From: Prochlorococcus sp. AG-424-P23
GTDB taxonomy: Bacteria; Cyanobacteriota; Cyanobacteriia; PCC-6307; Cyanobiaceae
Direction of reading: 5' to 3'
Assembly (NCBI GenBank): GCA_003210135.1
Contig: QCNK01000003.1
Location: 40,964-104,963, forward strand
Length of the DNA: 64,000 bases
Shown in pieces: positions 11,061 through 20,534 of this stretch; the stretch's first letter is position 1, and the number at the start of each line of letters is the position of its first letter. A model generated the notes under the pieces. It saw only the letters and a list, made by a program, of their open reading frames with translations, had not been told where the DNA came from and did no database searches. The position numbers and the translations under genes were made by a program.

Positions 11061-11862
11061 AAATATTAATTGCTACATCTAGTAGTCCTTCAAAAGTATA
11101 TTTTTTTGCCTGACTATCAACTCTTCCAAAAATCTTATTACATATTTTTGTTGTCTGAGGTCCAATAGTTAATAACTTAATTTGATCAAAATATTCTAAC
11201 CATTGTTTACCAAGTTTTTTTTCTAGTAAAAAAGAAGCATTTACTACGGTTTTACCGCTTGAGAAAATAATTGCATCGACTTTTCGATTAGAAATAATAT
11301 CAATTGTTTCTTCCGGAATTGATTCAGGACATCTAGTTTCATATGCAGCAACCTCAAATACACGAGAACCAGCCTTTCTAAATTGATCTGCAATTAAATC
11401 CCTACCACCTGTTTGAACTCTTGGTACAAAAACTCGAAGTCCATAACCAGATACTGGGAAATTATCAATTAAACTTTCAGCAACAAATTCTGGAGGTATG
11501 AAATCAGCCTTAATCCCAAAATCATCAAGAGTTTTTGAGGTTTTTTCTCCAACTACGGCGATTTTTGTGTTTTTAGAACATTCTTTTAATGAACTATTAA
11601 AGTATCTAAGTCTTTTATCCACAAATTTGATCCCATTACTACTGGAGAAAATAATCCAATGAAAATCATTTATTTGACTTAATGCTTCGTCAAGAGGATT
11701 CAAATCATCAGGATCAGCAATAGTTATTGCAGGAAAATCAAATACATTAGCGCCCTTGCTTATGAATATTTTTTTTATATCCAATATCCCTTCTTTTGAT
11801 CGAGTAATAATTATATTTCTTTGATCAAGGGGTAGATCAACTTTCGGCATCCTTGTCCTCAA
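11053..11862 (-). CDS. hemD: uroporphyrinogen-III synthase
   Basis: HemD pattern: IIITRSKEG...WIIFSSSNGIKFV...AVGEKTSKTL...AIIFSSGKTVVNA...TIGPQTTK. Start may be MPKVDL at about 11850. Confidence 0.85.
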   Translation of the reverse strand: MRTRMPKVDLPLDQRNIIITRSKEGILDIKKIFISKGANVFDFPAITIADPDDLNPLDEALSQINDFHWIIFSSSNGIKFVDKRLRYFNSSLKECSKNTKIAVVGEKTSKTLDDFGIKADFIPPEFVAESLIDNFPVSGYGLRVFVPRVQTGGRDLIADQFRKAGSRVFEVAAYETRCPESIPEETIDIISNRKVDAIIFSSGKTVVNASFLLEKKLGKQWLEYFDQIKLLTIGPQTTKICNKIFGRVDSQAKKYTFEGLLDVAINIFN

Positions 11863-12229
11863 AATTATGATTTTGATTTTTATTTTTTAATTCATCGAGA
11901 AGTTTCAAGACTGATAATCCTTTATCAAGAACAACATCGTCTTTAAAAATTATCTCTGGAACTCTTCTCATCTCAATTCTTTTTCCTAAAATATGCCTTA
12001 TAGAACTTTTTGCAATATTCAAATTTTCAACAATCTCTTTCCTCACTTTCTCTTGAGCAGTTGAAGTTATGTAAATTTTACAGTGTTGCAAATCATTTGA
12101 TAAATCAATCTTAGAAATATTGACGAAATGATCTCTAATCAGATCATTTTCTAAATCATTCTGCAAAATAAGGGTTATTTCTTTCTTCAAAAGAGAAGAA
12201 ACTTTTGCAAGACGGTAATTATTTGGCAT
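11837..12229 (-). CDS. rbfA: ribosome-binding factor A
   Basis: YRLAKVSSLLKKEITLILQNDL...VNISKIDLSNDLQHCKIYIT...RVPEIIFKDD. Confidence 0.88.
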   Translation of the reverse strand: MPNNYRLAKVSSLLKKEITLILQNDLENDLIRDHFVNISKIDLSNDLQHCKIYITSTAQEKVRKEIVENLNIAKSSIRHILGKRIEMRRVPEIIFKDDVVLDKGLSVLKLLDELKNKNQNHNFEDKDAES

Positions 12230-12447
12230 TATGGTTGTAAATTTATTGGGTTTGTCATCGCTTGCAAGACAAAATAAACAGTTATGAAAGCACTTAAGAC
12301 AGAAGATATCAAACCTACTATTGTGAGTGGATTTGATCTATTCTTGAATAAAGGTTCAAGCAAAGCAACAAGTCCCCCAACAATGATAGATATCAAATAC
12401 TTTGGATATCTCGCAACATTAGAGAAAAATTCGCCCATCAGCTCCAC
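12229..12447 (-). CDS. DUF751 / Ycf33-like small membrane protein
   Basis: EFFSNVARYPKYLISIIVGGLVALLEPLFKNRSNPLTIVG. Confidence 0.7.
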   Translation of the reverse strand: MELMGEFFSNVARYPKYLISIIVGGLVALLEPLFKNRSNPLTIVGLISSVLSAFITVYFVLQAMTNPINLQP

Positions 12448-12492
12448 AAATAGATTACTTTTTTAGCTAAGTTTTAACAAACATTAAACAGC

Positions 12493-13218
12493 ATGATTAC
12501 ATTATATCAATTTAGGCATAGTGCTTTTTGTTTAAAAACAAGAATGGCTCTTCATGCAAAAAAACTACAATATCGCGTTGAAGAAGTAACACCTGGAATA
12601 GGGCAATTTGAAATCTTTAAATTATCAGGTCAAAAACAAGTACCTGTAATAGTCGATAGTAATGATCAAGTTATTAATGACTCTTCAACTATTTGCGAAT
12701 ATATAGATAAAAAAAATGATAACAATCCGCTTTTCCCTGAGGATCCAATATTATTTGCACAATGCAAACTAATTGAAGATTGGGCAGATACTACAATGGC
12801 TACAACTTGTAGAAAATCTTTAATAAAATCTGCCATAGAAAATCCACAGCTAAGAACTGCATTACTCCCAGATGAAATACCTTCTTCAGTTAAAAGTATT
12901 GTTGATAAATTACCTTTTGAAAATCTTAGTAAAATTTCTAATGTAGTTTTGTCTTCTAAAGATAATTTAGAACTCCAAAAATTACTGGAAGCTTTATCAA
13001 AATCCTTGATCAACAAGAAATATTTAGTTGGAGATAGTTTATCAATTGCAGATATTTCAATTGCTGCTCAATTATCCCTTCTTAAATTTCCAAAGTCTGC
13101 AGGACCCATTCTTTCAGGAGAGGGGAGCCAAGAATACATAAACAACCCTTATTTAGAAAATCTTTTCATTTGGAGGAACAACTTAGAAGAATATCTTTTT
13201 AGTGCTAACTCTCAATAA
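12493..13218 (+). CDS. glutathione S-transferase family protein
   Basis: Thioredoxin-fold N-terminus ITLYQFRHSAFCLKTRMAL..QVPVIVDSNDQVINDSSTICEYID plus C-terminal helical domain. Confidence 0.85.
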   Translation: MITLYQFRHSAFCLKTRMALHAKKLQYRVEEVTPGIGQFEIFKLSGQKQVPVIVDSNDQVINDSSTICEYIDKKNDNNPLFPEDPILFAQCKLIEDWADTTMATTCRKSLIKSAIENPQLRTALLPDEIPSSVKSIVDKLPFENLSKISNVVLSSKDNLELQKLLEALSKSLINKKYLVGDSLSIADISIAAQLSLLKFPKSAGPILSGEGSQEYINNPYLENLFIWRNNLEEYLFSANSQ

Positions 13219-13912
13219 ATTCAAACTTCAATTTATATTTATTTGTTTTTATAGCATGAATAGAAGGATCACCAACTTTTGAACCATAAGACGCAACATA
13301 TTGCACTCCACAAATTGATGGTTTAATTGAATTATCAACTTCCAATATTTCTTCGGAACATTTTTGAAATTTACTAATGGTCTCTACCTGATTAATCCTT
13401 GAAGCACCTGGCTTATGTGCAGTTTGTATAACTAGCTCATCTGCGAAAAAAATATCATCATTTTGGATCTGATTTCTCCCTGTAATTCTTGAATCGATAT
13501 AAAAATCATCTTTTAAATAAGTAATTTGATTATTAATAGATTGAGGATCATTTACAACCTTGATTAAGGTATCACCAAATATTGCTTTTCCAATAGATTC
13601 AGAATTTTTTGCACGATTACCGACAACTAAATCTGAATCATTCTTAAAGAAATTTACTTTATAAATAACTGGCTCTTCTGAATCATTAATTACATCTTGA
13701 GAAGTAACAAGCCAATTCCCCTCGAACCATTTAGGATAAATTAAATCCTCAGAAGTATCCGACAGTTTAAAATTTGGTAAATATAATTCTGGCCATTGAT
13801 TTACACGATTTTCCAAAAACTCTCGTACATTAGGATCTACAAAAGCAAAAGAACTTTCTAAAAAAATTCCTTGAAAAATCAAGCAAAGAATTAATCCAAG
13901 AAGAATCTTCAT
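13205..13912 (-). CDS. conserved cyanobacterial protein with signal peptide (DUF6816-like)
   Basis: N-terminal hydrophobic signal MKILLGLILCLIFQGIFLESSFAF; beta-rich remainder with YPKWFEGNWLVTS. Confidence 0.6.
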   Translation of the reverse strand: MKILLGLILCLIFQGIFLESSFAFVDPNVREFLENRVNQWPELYLPNFKLSDTSEDLIYPKWFEGNWLVTSQDVINDSEEPVIYKVNFFKNDSDLVVGNRAKNSESIGKAIFGDTLIKVVNDPQSINNQITYLKDDFYIDSRITGRNQIQNDDIFFADELVIQTAHKPGASRINQVETISKFQKCSEEILEVDNSIKPSICGVQYVASYGSKVGDPSIHAIKTNKYKLKFEFIES

Positions 13913-13913
13913 T

Positions 13914-14171
13914 ATGTCAAATCCACTAATAAGAGCATCAGATCATTATGTATTATTAGAGCCAGATTCAAAAGAAAAAATTGTATCAAAGCAAGAAGCA
14001 ATTTTATGGTTGAAGAATTGGCTCAGTAAGACAGAAACACAAACAATATATCAAAATATAGAAGATCCTGATCAGGAATTTTTTGAAGAATTATTAGAAA
14101 GCACTTATGAATTAGAAATAAAATTAGGATACGTTATCAAATGGTTTGCAGTAAGAATTGAACCAGATTAA
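13914..14171 (+). CDS. chlororespiratory reduction protein 7 (Crr7)-like
   Basis: 85 aa: SDHYVLLEPDSKEKIVSKQEAILWLKNWL...GYVIKWFAVRIE, similar to Crr7-family proteins. Confidence 0.65.
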   Translation: MSNPLIRASDHYVLLEPDSKEKIVSKQEAILWLKNWLSKTETQTIYQNIEDPDQEFFEELLESTYELEIKLGYVIKWFAVRIEPD

Positions 14172-14725
14172 CTAATTATTTCTTTATGAATTGCATTAAT
14201 TATTTTCATAGCGACTTCTTCAATATTTTCCCTTTTTACTTGAATTCTTAAATCTGCTTGAGAATACAAATTTTCTCTAGATTGAAAAATGCTCATATAT
14301 AAATCATTTAGATTCTTTCCCTGAAGAAGTGGTCTATTTTCAATTTCATTTTTCAATCTTCCAATTGCTATATCCTCGTCGAGATCTATCCATGCAGTTA
14401 TTCCCTGCCTTAAGATTCCCCAGTTTTCCGATTTGGTAACTATTCCTCCCCCAGTAGAGATTACTAATGAAGGAATTTTGATAGTTTCTTTAAGGCAGCT
14501 TGCTTCTAATTCACGGAAATTATTTTCTCCTTCATCATTAAAAATTTGATTGATAGATTTTTTTGCCAACTTCTCTATTAACGAATCTAAATCAATATAT
14601 TTATACTTCAATAATTCAGCCAGCTTCAAACCGGTTTGTGACTTACCAGAACCCATCATTCCTATTAAAAATATGCTTCTGCCCTTTAAAGTATGAACTA
14701 TTTTTTTGATAATGGATTGTTCCAT
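14168..14725 (-). CDS. aroK: shikimate kinase
   Basis: IFLIGMMGSGKSQTGLKLAELL P-loop; DLDSLIE; STGGGIV; ENRPLLQG. Confidence 0.92.
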   Translation of the reverse strand: MEQSIIKKIVHTLKGRSIFLIGMMGSGKSQTGLKLAELLKYKYIDLDSLIEKLAKKSINQIFNDEGENNFRELEASCLKETIKIPSLVISTGGGIVTKSENWGILRQGITAWIDLDEDIAIGRLKNEIENRPLLQGKNLNDLYMSIFQSRENLYSQADLRIQVKRENIEEVAMKIINAIHKEIIS

Positions 14726-14775
14726 AAAGACAAAAGCGTATTTAAAACCTTAAGATAGTATTATCGCAGAAAGTT

Positions 14776-15702
14776 ATGACTTCTACACAATCCAAACCAT
14801 TACATGGAAAAGGACGTGAATGCGTCATAACTCGACGTGCCTGCTTTAGTTCTAGTCATCGTTATTGGCTTCCTGAAAAAACCCCAGAAGAAAATTTATC
14901 TCTTTTTGGAAATTGCAGTATTGCACCAGGTCATGGTCATAATTATGAACTTATTGTTTCAATGGGTGGAGAACTAGACTCTGATGGAATGGTACTTAAT
15001 CTCTCTGATGTAAAACACTCTATTAAAGATAAGGTTACTGGACAATTAGATTTTCGTTTTTTAAATGATGTCTGGCCTGAATTTAATGTTAATAATCGAG
15101 AAGGTATACTTCCCACGACTGAGGCATTAGTAAAGGTTATTTGGAGTCGTCTAAAGGATGATTTACCTCTTACAAGTCTAAGGCTTTATGAAAACCCAAA
15201 TTTATGGGCAGATTATTTTGGAAAAAACATGGAAGCATTTTTAACAGTACAAACTCATTTTGCAGCCGCTCATAGACTTGCAAAAGAAGAGATTTCCTTT
15301 GATGAAAATAAAAAAATCTATGGGAAATGTGCCAGAGTTAATGGACATGGTCATAACTATCTTGTCGACATAACTGTAAAAGGAGACATTGATAAAAGAA
15401 CGGGAATGGTTTGCGACTTATCTGCGCTCCAGGAGATTATTAATGATTTGGTTGTTGAACAACTAGATCATACTTTTCTAAATAAAGACATCGAATTCTT
15501 CCAGAACTGTGTTCCAACTGCTGAAAATATAGCTTTATATATTTCTGATATTCTTAAAAATCCAATACATGAACTTGGTGCAACATTACACAAAATAAGA
15601 CTCCAAGAGAGCCCAAATAATGCTGCAGAAATTTATGTTGATCAAAAGCTAACCAATTCATTGAAGTTAAAACTTGAAAATAGTTTAGTCTCACAAACTT
15701 GA
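14776..15702 (+). CDS. tandem-domain 6-pyruvoyl-tetrahydropterin synthase / QueD-family protein
   Basis: Two PTPS-like repeats: FGNCSIAPGHGHNYEL (N half) and YGKCARVNGHGHNYLV..EQLDHTFLN (C half). Confidence 0.85.
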   Translation: MTSTQSKPLHGKGRECVITRRACFSSSHRYWLPEKTPEENLSLFGNCSIAPGHGHNYELIVSMGGELDSDGMVLNLSDVKHSIKDKVTGQLDFRFLNDVWPEFNVNNREGILPTTEALVKVIWSRLKDDLPLTSLRLYENPNLWADYFGKNMEAFLTVQTHFAAAHRLAKEEISFDENKKIYGKCARVNGHGHNYLVDITVKGDIDKRTGMVCDLSALQEIINDLVVEQLDHTFLNKDIEFFQNCVPTAENIALYISDILKNPIHELGATLHKIRLQESPNNAAEIYVDQKLTNSLKLKLENSLVSQT

Positions 15703-16349
15703 GTATCCCAAGAGTAATAATTGTTATAGCATCTAGTCTTGATGGGAGAATTGCATTTCCTGGAGGTGGAGAATCGCATCTTGGAAGCGAAGAAGATAAA
15801 AAAATGTTAAATCAACACTTATCAATGGTTGACGCCACCATTTTTGGTTTAGGTACTTTAATAGCTCATCAATCAACTTACCTAATTAAAAATCTCAATG
15901 GTAATGACGAAGTAACAATATCAAAAAAACAACCAATTTCTATAGTTGCTTCAAATAGCAAAAAATTTAACAGTAATTGGAAATACTTTCGTCAACCAAT
16001 TAGAAGATGGCTAATCAGCTCAAGTAAAGTTGATAATTCGTCGAATAATAACTTCGAGAAACAACTCTTTTTCGAAGATTCATGGAGTAAAACTTTAATT
16101 TCACTTAAAAAACAAGGGATAAATGATCTAGCTCTTTTAGGAGGTGCAAAACTAATAAATTCTTTTATAAAAGAGGATCTAATATCAGATATAAAAATTA
16201 CAATAATTCCACAAATTATTGGAGGCAAATATACATGGATCCCTCCAGAACCAACAAATGAGATTTTTAATCTCAAAAGACTATGGGAAATAAAATCAAT
16301 TAAAAATTTAATGAATAATGAAATCCATATTCATTACAAAAAAATTTGA
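15699..16349 (+). CDS. RibD C-terminal-domain reductase (TTG start)
   Basis: VIIVIASSLDGRIAFPGGGESHLGSEEDKKMLNQHLSMVDATIFGLGTL..LGGAKLINSFI; RibD_C/DHFR-like fold. TTG overlaps the TGA of the upstream PTPS gene. Confidence 0.8.
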   Translation: MSIPRVIIVIASSLDGRIAFPGGGESHLGSEEDKKMLNQHLSMVDATIFGLGTLIAHQSTYLIKNLNGNDEVTISKKQPISIVASNSKKFNSNWKYFRQPIRRWLISSSKVDNSSNNNFEKQLFFEDSWSKTLISLKKQGINDLALLGGAKLINSFIKEDLISDIKITIIPQIIGGKYTWIPPEPTNEIFNLKRLWEIKSIKNLMNNEIHIHYKKI

Positions 16350-16366
16350 AATAGATTCAATAATAA

Positions 16367-17521
16367 ATGAACCAAAAAATACATACAGTTGAAGTGAAAT
16401 TGTCAATCAAGGAAATCTCCAAGGAGATATGGAATGAATTAACAAATGAAATCAATAATCCATTCTATGAATGGACTTGGCTTAAAAACCTTGAAATATC
16501 AAAAAGTGTCTCAAGGGAAACTGGTTGGCAACCTCTATATTTTGTTGCTTATAAAAATGAAGAAATATTAGGAATTGCCCCACTTTTTTTAAAAAATCAT
16601 AGCTATGGAGAATTCATTTTTGATCAATCATTTGCAAGATTGGCTCAAGAGCTGAATTTAAATTATTACCCTAAATTAATTGGAATGAGTCCTTATAGTC
16701 CTGTAAATGGATATCAATTTCTTTATAAAAAAAATGAAGATAAGAATGAAATTACGAATTTACTTATAAACCATATCGAAAGCTTTGCTATTACAAACAA
16801 AATTTTAAGTTGTAATTTTTTATATATTGAAGAAAGCTGGGGCAAACATCTTAAATCTTTGGGATACCATAAATGGATAAATTCCAGCAGTGAATGGAGG
16901 AGTAATGGAGAAAAGACGTTTGATGATTTTCTTTCTAGATTTAACTCTAATCAGAGAAAAAATATCAAAAAAGAGAGAAAATCAATTGCTAAACAAGATG
17001 TAAAAGTAGAAATTTTTAATGAAGATGATATCAACCAAGAAATCCTCAAAAAAATGCATAATTTTTATGAACAGCATTGTTCTAGATGGGGAGTTTGGGG
17101 AAGTAAATATCTAACATCTACATTTTTCGAAAAAATTGTTGCTAATAAAAAAAATATCTTACTTTTTAGCGCATCAAAAAATGATTCAAATGATATTTTT
17201 GCTATGTCGATGTGCGTTAAAAATAAAAACAACTTATGGGGTAGATATTGGGGTAGTCAAGAAGACATATCTAATTTACATTTTGAATTATGCTACTACC
17301 AGCCAATTGAATGGGCAATAAAAAATAGTATCCATTTTTTTGATCCTGGAGCAGGTGGTAAACATAAAAGGCGGAGAGGGTTTTTTGCAAAAAGCACTGT
17401 TAGCTTGCATAAGTGGTTTGACAAAAATATGGAAAATATAATTTATCCCTGGCTAAATGAAGTTAATAAACAAACCGAGAAGGAAATTGAATTTGAGAAT
17501 AATTCTATACCCTTTAAATAA
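16367..17521 (+). CDS. GNAT-superfamily acetyltransferase (COG3146-like peptidogalycan/FemAB-type)
   Basis: NPFYEWTWLKNLE...GWQPLYFVAYKNEEILGIAPLFLK...FDPGAGGKHKRRRGF. Confidence 0.75.
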   Translation: MNQKIHTVEVKLSIKEISKEIWNELTNEINNPFYEWTWLKNLEISKSVSRETGWQPLYFVAYKNEEILGIAPLFLKNHSYGEFIFDQSFARLAQELNLNYYPKLIGMSPYSPVNGYQFLYKKNEDKNEITNLLINHIESFAITNKILSCNFLYIEESWGKHLKSLGYHKWINSSSEWRSNGEKTFDDFLSRFNSNQRKNIKKERKSIAKQDVKVEIFNEDDINQEILKKMHNFYEQHCSRWGVWGSKYLTSTFFEKIVANKKNILLFSASKNDSNDIFAMSMCVKNKNNLWGRYWGSQEDISNLHFELCYYQPIEWAIKNSIHFFDPGAGGKHKRRRGFFAKSTVSLHKWFDKNMENIIYPWLNEVNKQTEKEIEFENNSIPFK

Positions 17522-17581
17522 AGAATTATTTGGCTTTTCTAAGGATTATATTAGTAATATAGTTTTTATTAACTTCTAATA

Positions 17582-17968
17582 ATGGATTCTATTAAAAGTT
17601 TAGATGAAAAAATAAAGATTGATAATAATCTATCCAACCGATATATAGATTTAGATCCAAACGGTTATTTTATTATAAAAGTAGATTTAGAAGAAAATAA
17701 AATAATTTTAGAGCACTTTTTAAATAACATCGATGAAGAAGGCTATGCTCTTGACCCAGAAACAAATGAACCAATTAAATGCGACTCTCAAAATAAAAGA
17801 GTTAGTAATGAAGTTTTTAAAGGTATCAGTGCGAAACAACTTGGAATATTGATTACTGAAGAAAGAAATGACTTAATAACCAGATTCGATCATGCTCTAT
17901 ATTTAGGCCGAGAACTACAAAAAGCAGAAGAATGTTTATACAAAAAATTACCATATATCCAAGATTAA
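17582..17968 (+). CDS. conserved cyanobacterial protein, DUF4346-like
   Basis: DLDPNGYFIIKVDLEENKIILEHFLNNIDEEGYALDPETNEPI. Confidence 0.6.
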   Translation: MDSIKSLDEKIKIDNNLSNRYIDLDPNGYFIIKVDLEENKIILEHFLNNIDEEGYALDPETNEPIKCDSQNKRVSNEVFKGISAKQLGILITEERNDLITRFDHALYLGRELQKAEECLYKKLPYIQD

Positions 17969-18032
17969 GAAATTAAACGAAAAAATCTAATCTTTTCATC
18001 TGATGTTAAATTAAATAAAAATAAAAAAATTA

Positions 18033-18125
18033 ATGAACATCATTTTCTATTTTGCATTTATTGGTTTTGGTTTTGGGGCTGCTTTCGCATTAGATAAGCT
18101 CTTAAGAGCAGTTAAATTAATTTAA
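18033..18125 (+). CDS. petL: cytochrome b6-f complex subunit PetL (30 aa; absent from ORF track)
   Basis: Translation MNIIFYFAFIGFGFGAAFALDKLLRAVKLI*: single TM helix plus the LRAxKLI-type PetL C-terminus. Confidence 0.75.
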   Translation: MNIIFYFAFIGFGFGAAFALDKLLRAVKLI

Positions 18126-18128
18126 AAA

Positions 18129-19493
18129 CTACAAAATTTTAATAATCTCTCCATACAAATCATATTCATCCGCAAAATAAATATTTGCTTCAACAAATTT
18201 ACCAATATAATTTTTCAAATCATTTTTAGCATTACTAGACAAAATCACATTTCCGTCAATTTCAGGAGAGAAATTGTAGGACCGACCTATTAATTCGTTA
18301 TTATCTGATATTTTTTCTACCAAAACTTTCATTTTTGAACCAACATATGCCTGATTTTTATCTTTAGAGATATTTTGTTGAACTGAAATAACATTATCTT
18401 TTCTTGCCTCTGCAACCTCTGGGAATACTCTATTTGGCAAATCAAAAGCTGCAGTTCCGTCCTCAGGAGAGAAAATAAACACCCCTACATGATCAAATTT
18501 GTGCCTATACAAAAATTCCAGAAGATGTTCAAAATGTTCTTTTTTTTCTCCTGGGAAACCAACAATGAGACTAGTTCTTAGTACAGCAGATGGAATTTCT
18601 TCTCTAATTTTCTCCAAAATTGATTCATTCAAAGAGGCTTGCCAAGGTCTATTCATACTCTTCAACACATCTGGATGACTATGCTGAAGAGGTAAATCAA
18701 AGTAAGGCACAATATTCTTTGAATCTTTGAAAGCTCTAATAACTTCATCAGTTAAACCTGTTGGATAAGCATAATGTATCCTTATCCAAGGAATTGGAAC
18801 TTTAGAAAGCTCATTCAAAAGTTTGGCTAATGATGGTTTTCCATAAATATCTTGACCATAATTAGTTGTTATTTGACTAATTAATATGATTTCTTGAATA
18901 CCCTTTTTTGCAAGACTTTTGGCTTCTGAAACTATAGATTCTATTGTTCTACTTCTTTGAGGACCTCTCAACTTAGGAATAATACAAAAAGCGCAATTAT
19001 AGTTGCAGCCTTCAGCAATACGAAGATAAGCAACAAATTTATTTTTATCTACAAAACGAGGCATTTCCTCATCTGCAATAAATTCAGGAATTTTTGAAAC
19101 TGCATTAACGATTTCCCCTTTTTCTACTCTGTCTAAAACCTTGGCTATTTTTTGATAATCTCCTGTTCCAACCAAACCTTTTATTTCAGGGATTTCTTTT
19201 ATAAGCTCATCTTTAAAATGCTGAGCCATACAGCCTGCAACTATTACTTCCTTTCCTTGATTTGTATATTCTAGAATTTTTCTAATAGATTCTTCTCTAG
19301 CTGTTTCAATAAAACTGCAAGTATTTACAACAACAACATTTGCATCATTTATATTGCTTTCAACTTCATAACCCTCTCTATCTAATAATCCTTGCATATG
19401 TTCAGTATCAACAAGATTTTTCTCACAACCTACGTGGCTGAATGCAACCTTAGATAGTTTTTTTTCTTTTACATTGAGACTATTTTGTTTCAC
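18129..19493 (-). CDS. rimO: ribosomal protein S12 methylthiotransferase RimO
   Basis: [19 protein letters not shown]; radical [15 protein letters not shown]-like C-terminus. Confidence 0.93.
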   Translation of the reverse strand: MKQNSLNVKEKKLSKVAFSHVGCEKNLVDTEHMQGLLDREGYEVESNINDANVVVVNTCSFIETAREESIRKILEYTNQGKEVIVAGCMAQHFKDELIKEIPEIKGLVGTGDYQKIAKVLDRVEKGEIVNAVSKIPEFIADEEMPRFVDKNKFVAYLRIAEGCNYNCAFCIIPKLRGPQRSRTIESIVSEAKSLAKKGIQEIILISQITTNYGQDIYGKPSLAKLLNELSKVPIPWIRIHYAYPTGLTDEVIRAFKDSKNIVPYFDLPLQHSHPDVLKSMNRPWQASLNESILEKIREEIPSAVLRTSLIVGFPGEKKEHFEHLLEFLYRHKFDHVGVFIFSPEDGTAAFDLPNRVFPEVAEARKDNVISVQQNISKDKNQAYVGSKMKVLVEKISDNNELIGRSYNFSPEIDGNVILSSNAKNDLKNYIGKFVEANIYFADEYDLYGEIIKIL

Positions 19494-19598
19494 AACTTGA
19501 AAAATAAGAATTAAAAGATTTTTACAGCATTTCGTAAATAACTCACATGCCTAGATAATATTAGGATAGATAATGTAAATAACAAACTTTCTTTTTGT

Positions 19599-20534
19599 AT
19601 GGCCCTTAAGACTTTAAACAGAAGAAATAAAAAAGATTTGAAATGGCCAAAAATCATAATCGCAATTCTTAGCACTATAGGCATGGTGGATACAGGTTCG
19701 ATTACTTTAAAAAACTGGGGATTATTTACTTCGCTTTCATGCCCCGGGATACAAAATGGTTGTGAAACAGTTTTAAATAGTCCTTGGGGCACTTTATATG
19801 AAAATAATCAAATTAATATCCCTCTCTCATTAGCTGGATTTATAACATATTTTTCAATATTAGTTATCACAATAATACTCTCGCTTAATTTAATTTCCCC
19901 AAAAGAAAAATTAAATAAGTTTTTATGGTGGTTAATATTTCTAATTTCTTGTGCGTCATCAACATTTAGCTTTTTATTGATAAATATAATGTTCTTTAAG
20001 ATTCAAGCATATTGCTTTTTTTGTATACTTTCAGCAATTTTATCGTTTTCTATCTTTATAATTTCTATGATTGGAGCAAAGTTCGAAAGTAGAGAACCAA
20101 TGATTTTTAGAGGTTTCATAGTAGCAATTAGTGTCCTGCTGGGGGGCCTAATTTGGTCAACAAATGTTGACCCCTCTAATGCTATTGATGTTGCAAACCC
20201 TACTGAAAATGTATCACCAATAATTACCACTTCAAGCTCTCCCCAGAAGGTAAAATTTGCAAAATTTTTAAGTGAAAACAATATTGTTATGTATAGTGCA
20301 TACTGGTGCCCGCATTGCCATGATCAGAAACAATTATTTGGTAAGGAAGCAGTTAAAGAATTAAAAGTAGTTGAGTGTGCCAAAGATGGAAAAGATAATG
20401 AGTATGAGCTTTGCCAAACGAAAGGAATCAGTGGATTTCCTTCTTGGGAAATAAATGGAGAAATTATTAGTGGTACTCGTGACTTAAATGAATTAGCAAT
20501 AAAAACTGATTATCAGGGGGATCTTAATTTTTAA
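19599..20534 (+). CDS. vitamin K epoxide reductase (VKOR) homologue fused to thioredoxin-like domain
   Basis: Multi-TM VKOR part with CPGIQNGCETVLNS and CFFC; C-terminal thioredoxin-like part with AYWCPHCHDQKQLFG. Confidence 0.88.
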   Translation: MALKTLNRRNKKDLKWPKIIIAILSTIGMVDTGSITLKNWGLFTSLSCPGIQNGCETVLNSPWGTLYENNQINIPLSLAGFITYFSILVITIILSLNLISPKEKLNKFLWWLIFLISCASSTFSFLLINIMFFKIQAYCFFCILSAILSFSIFIISMIGAKFESREPMIFRGFIVAISVLLGGLIWSTNVDPSNAIDVANPTENVSPIITTSSSPQKVKFAKFLSENNIVMYSAYWCPHCHDQKQLFGKEAVKELKVVECAKDGKDNEYELCQTKGISGFPSWEINGEIISGTRDLNELAIKTDYQGDLNF

